The translations under genes were made by a program, and so were the position numbers. The notes under the pieces are model-generated. The model did not search any database and was not told the DNA's origin. It worked only from the letters and a program-made list of their open reading frames with translations. Positions 21,290 to 33,990 of a DNA stretch of 64,000 nucleotides are shown here, in pieces. The stretch comes from Aplectana chamaeleonis. Its lineage: Eukaryota > Nematoda > Chromadorea > Rhabditida > Cosmocercidae. Position 1 is the first letter of the stretch, and every line of letters begins with the position of its first letter. The stretch lies in assembly GCA_029168955.1 (NCBI GenBank), contig JAPDOI010000381.1, positions 186,001 through 250,000 of the forward strand, read 5' to 3'.

Positions 21290-22855
21290 GCCGTTGGGTG
21301 GCGGAGGGCGTACGCCAAGGAACTCAGCAGATTGTATGTGTACCTGCACCCTCACCGTCAGATCAATCTCAAGTGAGCAAAGGCTAGCCGATTTTGGAAG
21401 CTTCCGTGGAAGAGCTAAATTTCGATATCATTGGTTTGTCAGGAGACGACGCTTGCTGGAAGAGGAAAGATCGATTTACGGAGAGGATATCCTGTTTATT
21501 ACAGTGGGAGATTTCAAAGGACCAGCTCCGGTGTAGGATTTCGCCTTCCCTCTTCACTCGAACCGCGATGCGAGTGCTTCTTCCATTCTGAACGTATAAT
21601 CGAATTGGTGGTGAAGATGCAGAGAACGAAAGCAGAAAGCAGAACTTGCAAATCCACGCACCGCACTCAGGGTACGCCGCGTATGAAGACTTTCTCGAAG
21701 AACGTGCTCGCATCATCGATAGACGGAGCAGCGCCTATTCGATGGTTATAGATTTCAATGCCACACCTAGCACTCAAGAACCTGGTGAGAATTTTATTGG
21801 AATTCCTGCTGCTGAACCGAGCAACCCTTGCGAAAGCATCTTAGACGCATTTTGTGAAGAGAGATGACTATTCTTGTCCAATTCATTTTCCAAAAAGAAC
21901 ATGTTTACACTGGACATGGAGAAACGAAGCTCTTGGATTGGAGAAAGATATTGACTTTGCGTTAATTCGAGATTTTAACGCAGTGAGAGATGTAGGAGTG
22001 CTTACTTCTGTTCATGCTGGCAGCAACCACAGGCTTCTTCGCTGCAAACTAAGATTCCGCGAAACAGCCAGAAGAATGCATCCATTTCGTGAAACAAGAA
22101 CTGTGGACAGAGAGCTCTTGAAAACTCGAGCACAAGCGCTACTCAACACCAGACCAGCCAGCAATAATGTTCATAAAGAGTATGGCTAACTAACAAACGT
22201 TATCAAAACCGCGACGAATGAAGCTTACGTTTTTAGAGCCGCTCCCCTCGAATCTCAGCTCATACAAGACAGCTATTTCTTCTTCGCAAACAATTGGTAT
22301 ATGGGCGCGATTCTCCAACAAGAAAGAGTAGAGTATGCAGAAGTGTATAAACTAGTGAGAAAATCGCTTGAAGAAAGATTTGAGAAAGCGGCATATTGCC
22401 ATATTGCAAAGGCCATTGAGAGAGATCGAGTACGTGTCGGTCGGCAGGAGGTTGTCTACAGGCGTCGACGTCTGGTAACACTACGACACAACGTCAACAA
22501 TCCCCAGTCCGCAGCGCCCCTTGTTTCCCACCTCGACCCGGAAGCCGAGACCGTGGAAGCTGTGAAGTCGTTTTATGATGATCTCTACCATTCTTCCTAC
22601 GGCCCACCGCCGCCACCTGCTGGACATATTCATCTCCGATTCCTCCCTCACGAAGTCAAAGTAGCGCTGAAAAGTAAGAAATCTGGAACCGCCCCTGGAC
22701 CCGACCAAGTTCGGGCTACAACACTGCAGCCACTTTCTGACACTTCGCAGACCCTTTCTGCCAGCTGATCAAGAATATTATCTCAGCGGAAACAGTACCT
22801 TCGGAGCTGGCTTTTGCGGAAACCATTCTACTGTACAAGCAAGGCGACCAGACAG
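21290..22855 (+). pseudogene. RTE-type non-LTR retrotransposon fragment, right copy
   Basis: This mirrors the left fragment and extends further. Endonuclease blocks appear in shifting frames: CTLTVRSIS (about 21,340), a 1-bp G insertion near 21,440 that destroys GLSE, SSGVGF (about 21,520), IDFNAT (about 21,750), WTW (about 21,915) and GSNHRLL (about 22,020). An in-frame stop at about 22,187 separates a 155-codon frame (22,301-22,768) holding the basic linker and TAPGPDQ (about 22,690). After one more frameshift the next reverse-transcriptase block follows at 22,756-22,851, including SELAFAETILLYKQGDQ, comparable with the K-x-[VI]-L-L-x-K-x-G-D block of RTE elements. The remaining palm domain, including the YADD-type catalytic box, is absent. 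The fragment breaks off at about 22,855. Confidence 0.82.
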
Positions 22856-23027
22856 TATACTTATGTCGAGTCGAGTCATCGAGTCTTGGTATCGACTGAA
22901 ACAGTCGACATCGAGTCATTTGACTACTCGATTATTCAAAATTTTGAAAAATCGAGTTAGTCGAAAACTCGATTATTCGAAATTCTGAAAAATCGAGTTA
23001 GTCGAAAACTCGATTATTCGAAATTCT
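22856..23027. repeat. AT-rich junction with 41-bp tandem duplication
   Basis: This joins the truncated RTE copy to the second satellite array. It has a 41-bp unit at 22,946-22,986 repeated exactly at 22,987-23,027, with a partial diverged copy before it. The unit contains ACTCGATT and AATCGAGT, which can pair. The flank is rich in CGAGTC/GACTCG words. No gene is seen. Confidence 0.85.
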
Positions 23028-26000
23028 GCCGGCTCTTGGCGCACACCCAGTTTGGTCCCACACACTTTCCACGGCGTTTGGCGCATTTCCAGCTTGGTCC
23101 TACACACTTTTCCCGGCTCTTGGCGCACACCCAGTAGGGTCCCACACACTTTATACGGCGCTTGGCGCACTTCCAGTTTGGTCCCACACACTTTCTCCGG
23201 CGTTTGGCGCACTCACAGTTGGGTCCCACACACCTTCTTCGACGTTCGGTGCACTCACATTTGAGTCCCACACACTCTCCACGGCGCTTGGCGCACTCAT
23301 AGTTGGGTCCCTCACACTTTACCCAGCGCGTGGCGCACACCCAGTCGGGTCCCACACACTTTATACGGCGCTTGGCGCACTTCCAGTTTGGTCCCACACA
23401 CTTTCCACGGCGTTTGGCGCACTTCTAATTTGGTCCCACACACCTTCTTCGGCGTTCGGTGCACTCACAGTTGAGTCCCACACACTTTCCCCGGCGCTTG
23501 GCGCACTCACAATTGGATCCCATACACTTTCCACGGCGCTTGGCGCACTCATAGTCGGGTCCCTCAAACTTTACCCAGCGCGTCGCGCACACCCAGTCGG
23601 GTCCCACACACTTTATACGGCGCTTGGCGCATTTCCAATATGGCCCCACACACTTTTCCCGGCGTTTGGCGCCCTCACAGTTGGGTCCCACACACTTTCC
23701 TCGGCATTTGGCGCACTTCCAGTTTGGTCCCACACACTTTCCCCTGCGCTTGGCGCACTCACAGTTGGGTCCCTCACACTTTATACGGCGCTTGGCGCAT
23801 TTCCAGTTTGGTCCTACACACTTTTCCCGGCTCTTGGCGCACACCCAGTAGGGTCCCATACACTTTATACGGCGCTTGGCGCATTTCCAGCTTGGTCCTA
23901 CACACTTTTCCCGGCTCTTGGCGCACACCCAGTAGGGTCCCACACACTTTATACGGCGCTTGGCGCACTTCCAGTTTGGTCCCACACACTTTCTCCGGCG
24001 TTTGGCGCACTCACAGTTGGGTCCCACACACCTTCTTCGACGTTCGGTGCACTCACATTTGAGTCCCACACACTTTCCACGGCGCTTGGCGCACTCATAG
24101 TTGGGTCCCTCACATTTTACCCAGCGCGTGGCGCACACCCAGTCGGGTCCCACACACTTTATACGGCGCTTGGCGCATTTCCAATTTGGCCCCACACACT
24201 TTTCCCGGCGTTTGGCGCCCTCACAGTTGGGTCCCTCACACTTTATACGGCGCTTGGCGCATTTCCAGTTTGGTCCTACACACTTTTCCCGGCTCTTGGC
24301 GCACACCCAGTTTGGTCCCACACACTTTCCACGGCGTTTGGCGCACTTCCAGCTTGGTCCCACGCACTTTCCCCTGCGCTTGGCGCACTTACAGTTGGGT
24401 CCCTCACACTTTATACGGCGCTTGGCGCATTTTCAGTTTGGTCGTACACACTTTTCCCGGCTCTTGGCGCACACCCAGTAGGGTCCCACACACTTTATAC
24501 GGCGCTTGGCGCACTTCCAGTTTGGTCCCACACACTTTCTCCGGCGTTTGGCGCACTCACAGTCGGGTCCCACACACCTTTTTCGACGTTCGGTGCACTC
24601 ACATTTGAGTCCCACACACTTTCCACGGCGCTTGGCGCACTTACAATTTGGTCCCACACACCTTCTTCGGCGTTCGGTGCACTCACAGTTGAGTCCCACA
24701 CACTTTCCCCGGCGCTTGGCGCACTCACGATTGGATCCCATACACTTTCCACGGCGCTTGGCGCACTCACAGTCGGGCCCCTCAATCTTTACCCAGCGCG
24801 TGGCGCACACCCAGTCGGGTCCCACACACTTTACACGGCGCTTGGCGCATTTCCAATTTGGCCCCACACACTTTCCCCGGCGTTTGGCGCCCTCACAGTT
24901 GGGTCCCACACACTTTCCTCGGCATTTGGCGCACTTCCAGTTTGGTCCCACACACTTTCCACGGCGTTTGGCGCACTTACAATTTGGTCCCACACACCTT
25001 CTTCGGCGTTCGGTGCACTCACAATTGAGTCCCACACACTTTCCCCGGCGCTTGGCGCACTCACGATTGGATCCCATACACTTTCCACGGCGCTTGGCGC
25101 ACTCATAGTCGGGTCCCTCAAACTTTACCCAGCGCGTGGCGCACACCCAGTCGGGTCCCAAACACTTTATACGGCGCTTGGTGCATTTCCAATTTGGCCC
25201 CACACACTTTCCCCGGCGTTTGGCGCCCTCACAGTTGGGTCCCACACACTTTCCTCGGCATTTGGCGCATTTCCAGTTTGGTCCCACACACTTTCCACGG
25301 CGTTTGGCGCACTTACAATTTGGTCCCACACACCTTCTTCGACGTTCGGTGCACTCACAGTTGGGTTCCACACACTTTCCTCGGCATTTGGCGCACTTCC
25401 AGTTTGGTCCCACACACTTTCCACGGCGTTTGGCGCACTTCCAATTTGGTCCCACACACCTTCTTCGACGTTCGGTGCACTCACATTTGAGTCCCACACA
25501 CTTTCCACGGCGCTTGGCGCACTCATAGTTGGGTCCCACACACCTTTTTCGACGTTCGGTGCACTCACATTTGAGTCCCACACACTTTCCACGGCGCTTG
25601 GCGCACTCATAGTTGGGTCCCACACACCTTTTTCGACGTTCGGTGCACTCACAGTTGAGTCCCACACACTTTCCCCGGCGCTTGGCGCACTCACGATTGG
25701 ATCCCATACACTTTCCACGGCGCTTGGCGCACTCATAGTCGGGTCCCTCAAACTTTACCCAGCGCGTGGCGCACACCCAGTCGGGTCCCACACACTTTAT
25801 ACGGCGCTTGGTGCATTTCCAATTTGGCCCCACACACTTTCCCCGGCGTTTGGCGCCGTCACAGTTGGGTCCCACACACTTTCCTCGGCATTTGGCGCAC
25901 TTCCAGTTTGGTCCCTCACACTTTCCCCGGCGTTTGGCGCCCTCACAGTTGGGTTCCACACACTTTCCTCGGCATTTGGCGCACTTCCAGTTTGGTCCCA

Positions 26001-26130
26001 CACACTTTCCACGGCGTTTGGCGCACTTCCAATTTGGTCCCACACACCTTCTTCGACGTTCGGTGCACTCACATTGGAGTCCCACACACTTTCCACGGCG
26101 CTTGGCGCACTCATAGTTGGGTCCTCACAC
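23028..26130 (-). repeat. Main 42-bp satellite array, first block
   Basis: The array starts abruptly inside a unit (CCGGCTCTTGGCGCACAC) without motif M. It mixes the TTTTCCCGGCTCTTGG type, often with CAGTAGGG, with ATACGGCGC, CTTCGACG and CCTCGGCATTTGG types. The orientation matches the left palindrome array. Confidence 0.93.
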
Positions 26131-26799
26131 TTTACCCAGCGCGTGGCCCAGTCGGGTCCCACACACTTTATACGGCGCTTGGCGCATTTCCAATTGGCCC
26201 CACACACTTTCCCCGGCGTTTGGCGCCCTCACAGTTGGGTTCCACACACTTTCCTCGGCATTTGGCGCACTTCCAGTTTGGTCCCACACACTTTCCACGG
26301 CGTTTGGCGCACTTCAATTTGGTCCACACACCTTCTTCGACGTTCGGTGCACTCACATTTGAGTCCCACACACTTTCCACGGCGCTTGGCGCACTCATAG
26401 TTGGGTCCCTCACACTTTACCCAGCGCGTGGCCCAGTCGGGTCCCACACACTTTATACGGCGCTTGGCGCATTTCCAATTGGGCCCCACACACTTTCCCC
26501 GGCGTTTGGCGCCCTCACAGTTGGGTTCCACACACTTTCCTCGGCATTTGGCGCACTTACAGTTTGGTCCCACACACTTTCCACGGCGTTTGGCGCACTT
26601 CCAATTTGGTCCCACACACCTTCTTCGACGTTCGGTGCACTCACATTTGAGTCCCACACACTTTCCACGGCGCTTGGCGCACTCATAGTTGGGTCCCTCA
26701 CACTTTACCCAGCGCGTGGCCCAGTCGGGTCCCACACACTTTATACGGCGCTTGGCGCATTTCCAATTTGGCCCCACACACTTTCCCCGGCGTTTGGCG

Positions 26800-27470
26800 C
26801 CCTCACAGTTGGGTCCCACACACTTTCCTCGGCATTTGGCGCACTTCCAGTTTGGTCCCACACACTTTCCACGGCGTTTGGCGCCCTCACAGTTGGGTCC
26901 CACACACTTTCCTCGGCATTTGGCGCACTTCCAGTTTGGTCCCACACACTTTCCACGGCGCTTGGCGCACTCATAGTTGGGTCCCACACACTTTCCTCGG
27001 CATTTGGCGCACTTCCAGTTTGGTCCCACACACTTTCCCCGGCGTTTGGCGCCCTCACAGATGGGTCCCACACACTTTCCTCGGCATTTGGCGCACTTCC
27101 AGTTTGGTCCCACACACTTTCCACGGCGTTTGGCGCCCTCACAGTTGGGTCCCACACACTTTCCTCGGCATTTGGCGCACTTCCAGTTTGGTCCCACACA
27201 CTTTCCCCGGCGTTTGGCGCCCTCACAGTTGGGTTCCACACACTTTCCACGGCGTTTGGCGCACTTCCAATTTGGTCCCACACACTTTCCCCGGCGTTTG
27301 GCGCCCTCACAGATGGGTCCCACACACTTTCCTCGGCATTTGGCGCACTTCCAGTTTGGTCCCACACACTTTCCCCGGCGTTTGGCGCCCTCACATTCGG
27401 GTCCCACACACTTTCCTCGGCATTTGGCGCACTTCCAGTTTGGTCCCACACACTTTCCACGGCGCTTGGC
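26800..27470 (-). repeat. 84-bp dimer tract 1
   Basis: The CCTCGGCATTTGG monomer alternates with the GGCGTTTGGCGCCCTCAC monomer for several cycles. Confidence 0.85.
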
Positions 27471-30400
27471 GCACTCATAGTTGGGTCCCTCACACTTTAC
27501 CCAGCGCGTGGCCCAGTCGGGTCCCACACACTTTATACGGCGCTTGGCGCATTTCCAATTTGGCCCCACACACATTCCCCGGCGTTTGGCGCCCTCACAG
27601 TTGGGTTCCACACACTTTACACGGCGTTTGGCGCACTTCCAATTTGGTCCCACACACCTTCTTCGACGTTCGGTGCACTCACAGTTGAGTCCCACACACT
27701 TTCCCCGGCGCTTGGCGCACTCACAATTGGATCCCACACACTTTATACGGCGCTTGGCGCATTTCCAATTTGGCCCCACGCACTTTCCCCGGCGTTTGGC
27801 GCCCTCACAGTTGGGTCCCACACACTTTCCTCGACATTTGGCGCACTTCCAGTTTGGTCCCACACACTTTCCACGGCGTTTGGCGCACTTCCAATTGGTC
27901 CCACACACCTTCTTCGACGTTCGGTGCACTCACAGTTGAGTCCCACACACTTTCCCCGGCGCTTGGCGCACTCACAGTGGATCCCACACACTTTATACGG
28001 CGCTTGGCGCATTTCCAATTTGGCCCCACACACTTTCCCCGGCGTTTGGCGCCCTCACAGTTGGGTCCCACACACTTTCCTCGGCATTTGGCGCACTTCC
28101 AGTTTGGCCCCACACACATTCCCCGGCGTTTGGCGCCCTCACAGTTGGGTTCCACACACTTTCCACGGCGTTTGGCGCACTTCCAATTTGGTCCCACACA
28201 CCTTCTTCGACGTTCGGTGCACTCACAGTTGAGTCCCACACACTTTCCCCGGCGCTTGGCGCACTCACAATTGGATCCCACACACTTTATACGGCGCTTG
28301 GCGCATTTCCAATTTGGCCCCACACACTTTCCCCGGCGTTTGGCGCCCTCACAGTTGGGTTCCACACACTTTCCACGGCGTTTGGCGCACTTCCAATTTG
28401 GTCCCACACACCTTCTTCGACGTTCGGTGCACTCACAGTTGAGTCCCACACACTTTCCCCGGCGCTTGGCGCACTCACAATTGGATCCCACACACATTAT
28501 ACGGCGCTTGGCGCATTTCCAATTTGGCCCCACACACTTTCCCGGCGTTTATGGCGCCCTCACAGTTGGGTCCACACTTTCCTCGGCGTTTGGCGCACTC
28601 ACAGTTTGGTCCCACACACTTTATACGGCGCTTGGCGCATTTCCAATTTGGTCCCACACACCTTCTTCGACGTTCGGTGCACTCACATTTGAGTCCCACA
28701 CACTTTCCACGGCGCTTGGCGCACTCATAGTTGGGTCCCTCACACTTTACCCAGCGCGTGGCCCAGTCGGGTCCCACACACTTTATACGGCGCTTGGCGC
28801 ATTTCCAATTTGGCCCCACACACTTTCCCCGGCGTTTGGCGCCCTCACAGTTGGGTTCCACACACTTTCCTCGGCATTTGGCGCACTTCCAGTTTGGTCC
28901 CACACACTTTCCACGGCGTTTGGCGCACTTCCAATTTGGTCCCACACACCTTCTTCGGCGTTCGGTGCCATCACAGTTGAGTCCCACACACTTTCCCCGG
29001 CGCTTGGCGCACTCACAATTGGATCCCACACACTTTATACGGCGCTTGGCGCATTTCCAATTTGGCCCCACACACTTTCCCCGGCGTTTGGCGCCCTCAC
29101 AGTTGGGTCCCACACACTTTCCTCGGCATTTGGCGCACTTCCAGTTTGGTCCCACACACTTTCCACGGCGTTTGGCGCACTTCCAATTTGGTCCCACACA
29201 CCTTCTTCGGCGTTCGGTGCCATCACAGTTGAGTCCCACACACTTTCCCCGGCGCTTGGCGCACTCACAATTGGATCCCATACACTTTCCACGGCGCTTG
29301 GCGCACTCATAGTCGGGTCCCTCAAACTTTACCCAGCGCGTGGCGCACACCCAGTCGGGTCCCACACACTTTATACGGCGCTTGGCGCATTTCCAATTTG
29401 GCCCCACACACTTTCCCGGCGTTTGGCGCCCTCACAGTTGGGTCCCACACACTTTCCTCGGCATTTGGCGCACTTCCAATTTGGTCCCACACACCTTCTT
29501 CGACGTTCGGTGCACTCACATTTGAGTCCCACACACTTTCCACGGCGCTTGGCGCACTCATAGTTGGGTCCCTCACACTTTACCCAGCGCGTGGCGCACA
29601 CCCAGTCGGGTCCCACACACTTTATACGGCGCTTGGCGCACTTCCAGTTTGGTCCCACACACCTTCTTCGACGTTCGGTGCACTCACATTTGAGTCCCAC
29701 ACACTTTCCACGGCGCTTGGCGCACTCATAGTTGGGTCCCTCACACTTTACCCAGCGCGTGGCGCACACCCAGTCGGGTCCCACACACTTTCCACGGCGT
29801 TTGGCGCACTTCCAATTTGGTCCCACACACCTTCTTCGACGTTCGGTGCACTCACATTTGAGTCCCACACACTTTCCACGGCGCTTGGCGCACTCATGGA
29901 TGAGTCCCTCACACTTTACCCAGCGCGTGGCGCACACCCAGTCGGGTCCCACACACTTTATACGGCGCTTGGCGCACTTCCAGGTTGGTCCCACACACTT
30001 TCCCCGGTGCTTAGCGCACTCACAGTTGGGTCCCTCACACTTTATACGGCGCTTGGCGCATTTCCAGTTTGGTCCCACACACTTTCCACGGCGTTTGGCG
30101 CACTTCCAATTTGGTCCCACACACCTTCTTCGGCGTTCGGTGCACTCACAGTTGAGTCCCACACACTTTCCCCGGCGCTTGGCGCACTCACAATTGGATC
30201 CCATACACTTTCCACGGCGCTTGGCGCACTCATAGTCGGGTCCCTCAAACTTTACCCAGCGCGTGGCGCACACCCAGTCGGGTCCCACACACTTTATACG
30301 GCGCTTGGCGCATTTCCAATTTGGCCCCACACACTTTCCCCGGCGTTTGGCGCCCTCACAGTTGGGTCCCGCACACTTTCCTCGGCATTTGGCGCACTTC

Positions 30401-33229
30401 CAGTTTGGTCCCTCACACTTTCCCCGGCGTTTGGCGCCCTCACAGTTGGGTTCCACACACTTTCCTCGGCATTCGGCGCACTTCCAGTTTGGTCCCACAC
30501 ACCTTCTTCGACGTTCGGTGCACTCACATTTGAGTCCCACACACTTTCCACGGCGCTTGGCGCACTCATAGTTGGGTCCCTCACACTTTACCCAGCGCGC
30601 GGCGCACACCCAGTCGGGTCCCACACACTTTATACGGCGCTTGGCGCATTTCCAATTTGGCCCCACACACTTTTCCCGGCGTTTGGCGCCCTCACAGTTG
30701 GGTCCCTCACACTTTATACGGCGCTTGGCGCATTTCCAGTTTGGTCCTACACACTTTTCCCGGCTCTTGGCGCACACCCAGTCGGGTCCCACACACTTTA
30801 TACGGCGCTTGGCGCACTTCCAGTTTGGTCCCACACACTTTCCACGGCGTTTGGCGCACTCATAGTTGGGTCCCTCACACTTTCCACGGCGCTTGGCGCA
30901 CTCATAGTTGGGTCCCTCACACTTTACCCAGCGCGTGGCGCACACCCAGTCGGGTCCCACACACTTTCCACGGCGTTTGGCGCACTTCCAATTTGGTCCC
31001 ACACACCTTCTTCGACGTTCGGTGCACTCACATTTGAGTCCCACACACTTTCCACGGCGCTTGGCGCACTCATAGTTGGGTCCCTCACACTTTACCCAGC
31101 GCGTGGCGCACACCCAGTCGGGTCCCACACACTTTATACGGCGCTTGGCGCACTTCCAGTTTGGTCCCACACACTTTCCACGGCGTTTTGCGCACTTCCA
31201 ATTTGGTCCCACACACCTTCTTCGGCGTTCGGTGCACTCACAGTTGAGTCCCACACACTTTCCCCGGCGCTTGGCGCACTCACAATTGGATCCCATACAC
31301 TTTCCACGGCGCTTGGCGCACTCATGGATGGGTCCCTCACACTTTACCCAGCGCGTGGCGCACACCCAGTCGGGTCCCACACACTTTATACGGCGCTTGG
31401 CGCACTTCCAGTTTGGTCCCACACACTTTCCCCGGTGCTTAGCGCACTCACAGTTGGGTCCCTCACACTTTATACGGCGCTTTGCGCATTCCAGTTGGTC
31501 CCACACACTTTTCCCTGCTCTTGGCGCACACCCAGTCGGGTCCCACACACTTTATACGGCGCTTGGCGCACTTCCAGTTTGGTCCCACACACTTTCCACG
31601 GCGTTTGGCGCACTTCCAATTTGGTCCCACACACCTTCTTCGGCGTTCGGTGCACTCACAGTTGAGTCCCACACACTTTCCCCGGCGCTTGGCGCACTCA
31701 CGATTGGATCCCATACACTTTCCACGGCGCTTGGCGCACTCATAGTCGGGTCCCTCAAACTTTACCCAGCGCGTGGCGCACACCCAGTCGGGTCCCACAC
31801 ACTTTATACGGCGCTTGGCGCATTTCCAATTTGGCCCCACACACTTTCCCCGGCGTTTGGCGCCCTCACAGTTGGGTCCCGCACACTTTCCTCGGCATTT
31901 GGCGCACTTCCAGTTTGGTCCCTCACACTTTCCCCGGCGTTTGGCGCCCTCACAGTTGGGTTCCACACACTTTCCTCGGCATTCGGCGCACTTCCAGTTT
32001 GGTCCCACACACCTTCTTCGACGTTCGGTGCACTCACATTTGAGTCCCACACACTTTCCACGGCGCTTGGCGCATTTCCAATTTGGCCCCACACACTTTC
32101 CCCGGCATTTGGCGCACTTACAGTTTGGTCCCACACACTTTCCACGGCGTTTGGCGCACTTCCAATTTGGTCCCACACACCTTCTTCGACGTTCGGTGCA
32201 CTCACATTTGAGTCCCACACACTTTCCACGGCGCTTGGCGCACTCATAGTTGGGTCCCTCACACTTTACCCAGCGCGTGGCCCAGTCGGGTCCCACACAC
32301 TTTATACGGCGCTTGGCGCATTTCCAATTTGGCCCCACACACTTTCCCCGGCGTTTGGCGCCCTCACAGTTGGGTCCCACACACTTTCCTCGGCATTTGG
32401 CGCACTTACAGTTTGGTCCCACACACTTTCCACGGCGTTTGGCGCACTTCCAATTTGGTCCCACACACCTTCTTCGACGTTCGGTGCACTCACATTTGAG
32501 TCCCACACACTTTCCACGGCGCTTGGCGCACTCATAGTGGGTCCCTCACACTTTACCCAGCGCGTGGCCCAGTCGGGTCCCACACACTTTATACGGCGCT
32601 TGGCGCATTTCCAATTTGGCCCCACACACTTTCCCCGGCGTTTGGCGCCCTCACAGTTGGGTCCCACACACTTTCCTCGGCATTTGGCGCACTTCCAGTT
32701 TGGTCCCACACACTTTCCACGGCGTTTGGCGCACTTCCAATTTGGTCCCACACACCTTCTTCGACGTTCGGTGCACTCACATTTGAGTCCCACACACTTT
32801 CCACGGCGCTTGGCGCACTCATAGTTGGGTCCCTCACACTTTACCCAGCGCGTGGCCCAGTCGGGTCCCACACACTTTATACGGCGCTTGGCGCATTTCC
32901 AATTTGGCCCCACACACTTTCCCCGGCGTTTGGCGCCCTCACAGTTGGGCTCCACACACTTTCCTCGGCATTTGGCGCACTTACAGTTTGGTCCCACACA
33001 CTTTCCACGGCGTTTGGCGCACTTCCAATTTGGTCCCACACACCTTCTTCGACGTTCGGTGCACTCACATTTGAGTCCCACACACTTTCCACGGCGCTTG
33101 GCGCACTCATAATTGGGTCCCTCACACTTTACCCAGCGCGTGGCCCAGTCGGGTCCCACACACTTTATACGGCGCTTGGCGCATTTCCAATTTGGCCCCA
33201 CACACTTTCCCCGGCGTTTGGCGCCCTCA

Positions 33230-33990
33230 CAGTTGGGTCCCACACACTTTCCTCGGCATTTGGCGCACTTTCAGTTTGGTCCCACACACTTTCCACGGCG
33301 CTTGGCGCACTCATAGTTGGGTCCCACACACTTTCCTCGGCACTTGGCGCACTTCCAGTTTGGTCCCACACACTTTCCCCGGCGTTTGGCGCCCTCACAG
33401 TTGGGTCCCACACACTTTCCTCGGCATTTGGCGCACTTCCAGTTTATTCCCACACACTTTCCACGGCGTTTGGCGCCCTCACAGTTGGGTCCCACACACT
33501 TTCCTCGGCATTTGGCGCACTTCCAGTTTGGTCCCACACACTTTCCCCGGCGTTTGGCGCCCTCACAGTTGGGTCCCACACACTTTCCTCGGCATTTGGC
33601 GCACTTCCAGTTTATTCCCACACACTTTCCACGGCGTTTGGCGCCCTCACAGTTGGGTCCCACACACTTTCCTCGGCATTTGGCGCACTTCCAGTTTATT
33701 CCCACACACTTTCCCCGGCGTTTGGCGCCCTCACAGTTGGGTCCCACACACTTTCCTCGGCATTTGGCGCACTTCCAGTTTGGTCCCACACACTTTCCAC
33801 GGCGTTTGGCGCCCTCACAGTTGGGTCCCACACACTTTCCTCGGCATTTGGCGCACTTCCAGTTTGGTCCCACACACTTTCCCCGGCGTTTGGCGCCCTC
33901 ACAGTTGGGTCCCACACACTTTCCTCGGCATTTGGCGCACTTCCAGTTTGGTCCCACACACTTTCCACGGCGCTTGGCGCACTCATAGTT
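33230..33990 (-). repeat. 84-bp dimer tract 2
   Basis: The same dimer is amplified about nine times in near-perfect tandem. A variant reading CAGTTTATTCCC recurs at multiples of 84 bp, showing duplication of pairs of dimers. Confidence 0.88.

Larger units (their letters stand above)
1..22727. repeat. 22.7-kb imperfect palindrome (inverted duplication)
   Basis: The first bases of the window are the reverse complement of the bases ending near 22,727, and the match continues inward to a fold at about 11,820-11,833. The non-satellite parts of the arms are nearly equal in length (about 5.71 kb left, 5.70 kb right). The satellite parts differ (about 6.1 kb left, 5.2 kb right). Every element in one arm has a mirror copy in the other: RTE fragment, LINE tail, foldback elements, promoter block and array. 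The arms are not identical. Single-base changes and 1-bp indels are scattered, and the segment around 4,141-4,270 versus its mate near 18,485-18,610 is clearly more diverged. The left arm continues beyond the window. Confidence 0.93.

Noticed and set aside
1..22727. Palindrome as a pure missed-adapter read artefact
   Set aside because: The arms differ by substitutions, indels and array length, which a same-molecule fold-back read would not produce in a consensus. Duplicate assembly of two haplotypes remains possible and is flagged.
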